A stretch of DNA of 64,000 bases from Cryptomeria japonica (lineage: Eukaryota > Streptophyta > Pinopsida > Cupressales > Cupressaceae). Positions 61,660 to 64,000 of the stretch are shown in pieces. Under the pieces are notes generated by a model. It had not been told where the DNA came from and made no database searches. It saw only the letters and a program-made list of their open reading frames with translations. Numbering within the stretch: the stretch's first letter is position 1; every line of letters starts with the position of its first letter. Where the stretch lies: assembly GCF_030272615.1 (NCBI RefSeq), contig NC_081405.1, positions 308,300,014 through 308,364,013 on the forward strand, given 5' to 3'. Position numbers and translations under genes: made by a program.

Positions 61660-63430
61660 ACAAAATCCTCATGTTGAAGGTGGTTTTTTTAGCCATTCCT
61701 GTATACTCTATTTCCTGTATGAGAATTACAAAGGCAGTTGATGATATCTTGGTTCAAATAATGCAAAGGTCCTTTTGAATGATTCTAATGCTACTAAAAA
61801 AATTCCTTTGATATCATGGAAAAAGATATACAAACCTAAATTTACAAGAGCTATAGGGTTAAAGTAGCTTAACATTATGAATTGAACCATGGGAGCCAAA
61901 TTGGTTTGGAACATGTACTCAAGAGACAATAAAAAATGGGCCAGAATTGTCAAAAATAAATATCTAGATTCTGATGATCCCATTCGAATCCTCAATACAT
62001 CTAATCCCCTGAGAGGCTTGGCAATATGAAACTATTTATTGGATTTTTAAGAAATCATTACAAAAAATATAACATGGGAGATTAGGAATGGGAAAAAAGC
62101 CTCATTTTTGGAAGATTCCTAGGAAGGATATCCAACCCTTTGCAGAAATGACAAATCGTTGGATATCAAAAGGGAGACTAGCAAAATGTGGGGGAAGAAA
62201 TTTCACAATTATTGTGGTATCTTAGAAGAACAAGGGACATTAGTATGAAAGTGGAAATCCTTGAATGATTTAAATGTGCCACAAGATAGAAAAGACTCTC
62301 TTTCAAGGATCTTATAGAGTAGATGTTTCTTGGTATCAGGATGGGCTGATGTAATTAGTTGGTGTGCCTCTCTAGATGGGGAGTATAAAGTCAAATTGGG
62401 CTACAAAATTAGAGAGGCAATTCTGGATGATTTAGAATGGTTGAAAAATCTCTTATGAAGGAAGCATTGCTTACCTAAAGTAGGAGCCTTTGCATGGTTG
62501 GAATTACAGAACCACATTTTGACACAAGATAGATTGTCCAAGATTGACATCTTAGGTCTAAGTAGGTGTTATATGTGTAAAAACAAGGAAAATCTAGATC
62601 ATCTCCTTTTGAATTGCCTCTATGCGGAATCTTGTAGGAATTTTTTTATGAGTAAATTGAATCTTCAATTTCCCTTCCCACAAAGTCTGTAATCTTGGTT
62701 TACTATGTGGCCAAGAATAAAACTAAAAGTCCAATCTTTGATAGCCTATGACAGGTTACTCCCTCTATGATCATTTGGGAATTATGGAAGGAGCATAATA
62801 GAAGGATGTTTGAAGACATTTCTATGCCTAGAACACAACTTTTTTGCAAAATGGAAATGATCATAGTTGAGTTGGAGAATATAGTGGCTAAGAACAAAAC
62901 TTTAAAAACAAGTGCTTTTACTAATTTGGATGACAACATGACAAAATTCTTCAAAGGTTTAAAATCCCCTCTCATGTCCAAATTCTAACCAAAATCCATG
63001 TGAAGTTGTCAATTGGGAAGTTCTAAAAATAGGTTGGACAAAGATCAATTATGATGGGGTTTCTAGAGGTAATCTAGGGCCAGTGGTATATGATGTGTGG
63101 CTAGGAATGCCTTTGGAACTATAATTGTAGAAAGGTCCAAGTATATCGGCATCACTACCAACAATATAGCAGAGATGAGAGCAACCCTAATGGGTTTAGA
63201 AATGGGAAAGGAAATGGTAGTTAGGAAATTACACTTGGAAGGCGACTCATTGATTTCAATCAATGTTATTCGTCATAATTGAGCACCGAATTGGAAACTA
63301 GATAGATGGTTGATGCCTATTAAAAAAAATTGGTGAGTTGGAAGGATTTCAAATCTTCATCGAGAAGGTAATAAAGTTGTTAATGGGCTTGCAAAGCTAG
63401 CAAGAAACTCATGAGAGGGTATGATTTTAA
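61660..63430 (+). pseudogene. L1-type LINE, 3' part of ORF2
   Basis: Several broken frames together match the end of a plant LINE ORF2: RT C-terminal part (LKVVFLAIPVYSISC near 61,680; MGAKLVWNMYSRDNKKWARI near 61,890-61,945; YLDSDDPIRILN), then the reverse-transcriptase zinc-binding region (WLELQNHILTQDRL; CYMCKNKENLDHLLLNC, 62,565-62,620), and a C-terminal RNase H (INYDGVSRGN near 63,050; NNIAEMRATLMGLEMG near 63,160; LEGDSLISI, 63,235-63,260; HREGNKVVNGLAKLA, 63,357-63,400). Numerous stops. The upstream part is missing or unrecognisable. Such elements copy themselves by target-primed reverse transcription. Confidence 0.75.
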
Positions 63431-64000
63431 TGTGATTAATCTAGTGAGATATGGGTCCATGGTAATTCAAATTAAAGCCCATACAAAATTCTTTGTACCC
63501 TGAAAGTTCATAATAATTTTTTTTTAATACAACAATCTGGTACATGGGAAACTGTGGATAGTGTACACTTATGGTGGCATGAAATGTTGATTACCATGGT
63601 GATTCATTAATTCGTAGGACAAGTCTTAAATGACAATTTGATTTCACACAAGGTAAAGGCTATGGATTTTTTTACAGAGCGATTCTTCTTAGAACATGAA
63701 AATCTTGTTAATAGCTCATCAGGGGTTTAGTTTTATTTAGATTATTTTTTCATTAGTTTATTTTATTAGGTTTTTTTGTTCCAACAGTTTTGTATAATAG
63801 TTCACAACTATTTTTGCCTCCTCTTTATATCTACTTGTTTATTTTATTTTGGATAACACAGTTTTTACGGGAATACAAATTATATTCAGATTGCCATTCT
63901 TTCCATTTTTTTTCTATCTACTAACAAAGATTCTAGATTGTTATTTTCTGCCTGGACTATCAGTGGTATCAGAGCTTTGGAGTTTGGAGTATATTTTTAT
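63431..64000 (+). other. LINE 3' region and possible LTR end with primer site
   Basis: T-rich sequence. TGGTATCAGAGC (63,964-63,975) matches the initiator-Met primer-binding site and is preceded by ctatcag, so an LTR could end at about 63,962 with its element continuing beyond the window. Alternatively this belongs to the LINE tail. No pair of LTRs can be checked here. Confidence 0.35.

Overview
The window is nuclear DNA from a seed plant. A gymnosperm (conifer-like) genome is the best guess, judging from the style of the LTR retrotransposons; this is inference and no host gene confirms it. Almost everything here is transposable-element sequence, nested and decayed. Many stop codons look like CAG or TGG turned to TAG and CGA turned to TGA, the usual result of long cytosine methylation in plants. 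I see no confidently intact host protein gene.

The main discovery is a family of large DNA transposons. One copy (called E_right here) appears complete: 33,551-47,707, about 14.16 kb. It has imperfect ~30-bp terminal inverted repeats starting GGGTATGTGCAGGATCATGG and (other end, reverse complement) GGGTTAGTGCAGGATCAAGG, and is flanked by a 4-bp TAGT duplication. It lies in the long LTR of a chromovirus-like Ty3/gypsy element, and that LTR resumes at 47,708. In order it holds a terminal region S, a flank module with a palindromic ATATCCG core, a GA tract, a 5.4-kb array of 10-bp modules in both orientations, a DDE-type transposase gene (+), ~345-bp tandem repeats, a minisatellite, a second multi-exon gene of unknown function (-), a second ATATCCG module, a (TATAA)n array and the right end. 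A sister copy in the opposite orientation (E_left, 1-7,046) runs off the left edge; it keeps the transposase 5' exon and a 1.9-kb array of the same decamers. The two copies form a broken inverted repeat around ~26.5 kb of retrotransposon sequence.

Between them (7,047-33,550) lie: a Copia-like LTR remnant; a Ty3/gypsy body with gag and protease but no reverse transcriptase (8,057-11,085, +); two overlapping partial copies of a Tat/Ogre-like gypsy element (11,087-26,803, -) with an extra RNase H domain between protease and RT and an unrecognised ~1,250-codon reading frame (19,945-23,714); and a chromovirus-like gypsy element (26,804 onward, +) whose integrase 3' part is present three times.

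Right of E_right come the rest of the chromovirus LTR, a second array-bearing inverted-repeat element (about 48,330-52,555) built of related 10-bp modules, a gypsy LTR-PBS-gag-protease fragment (53,430-55,420), a low-copy-looking stretch without recognised genes (55,421-58,812), a small protein-less Copia-like element carrying a ~70-bp tRNA-like SINE (58,813-59,890), AT-rich DNA, and a decayed L1-type LINE (61,660-63,430).
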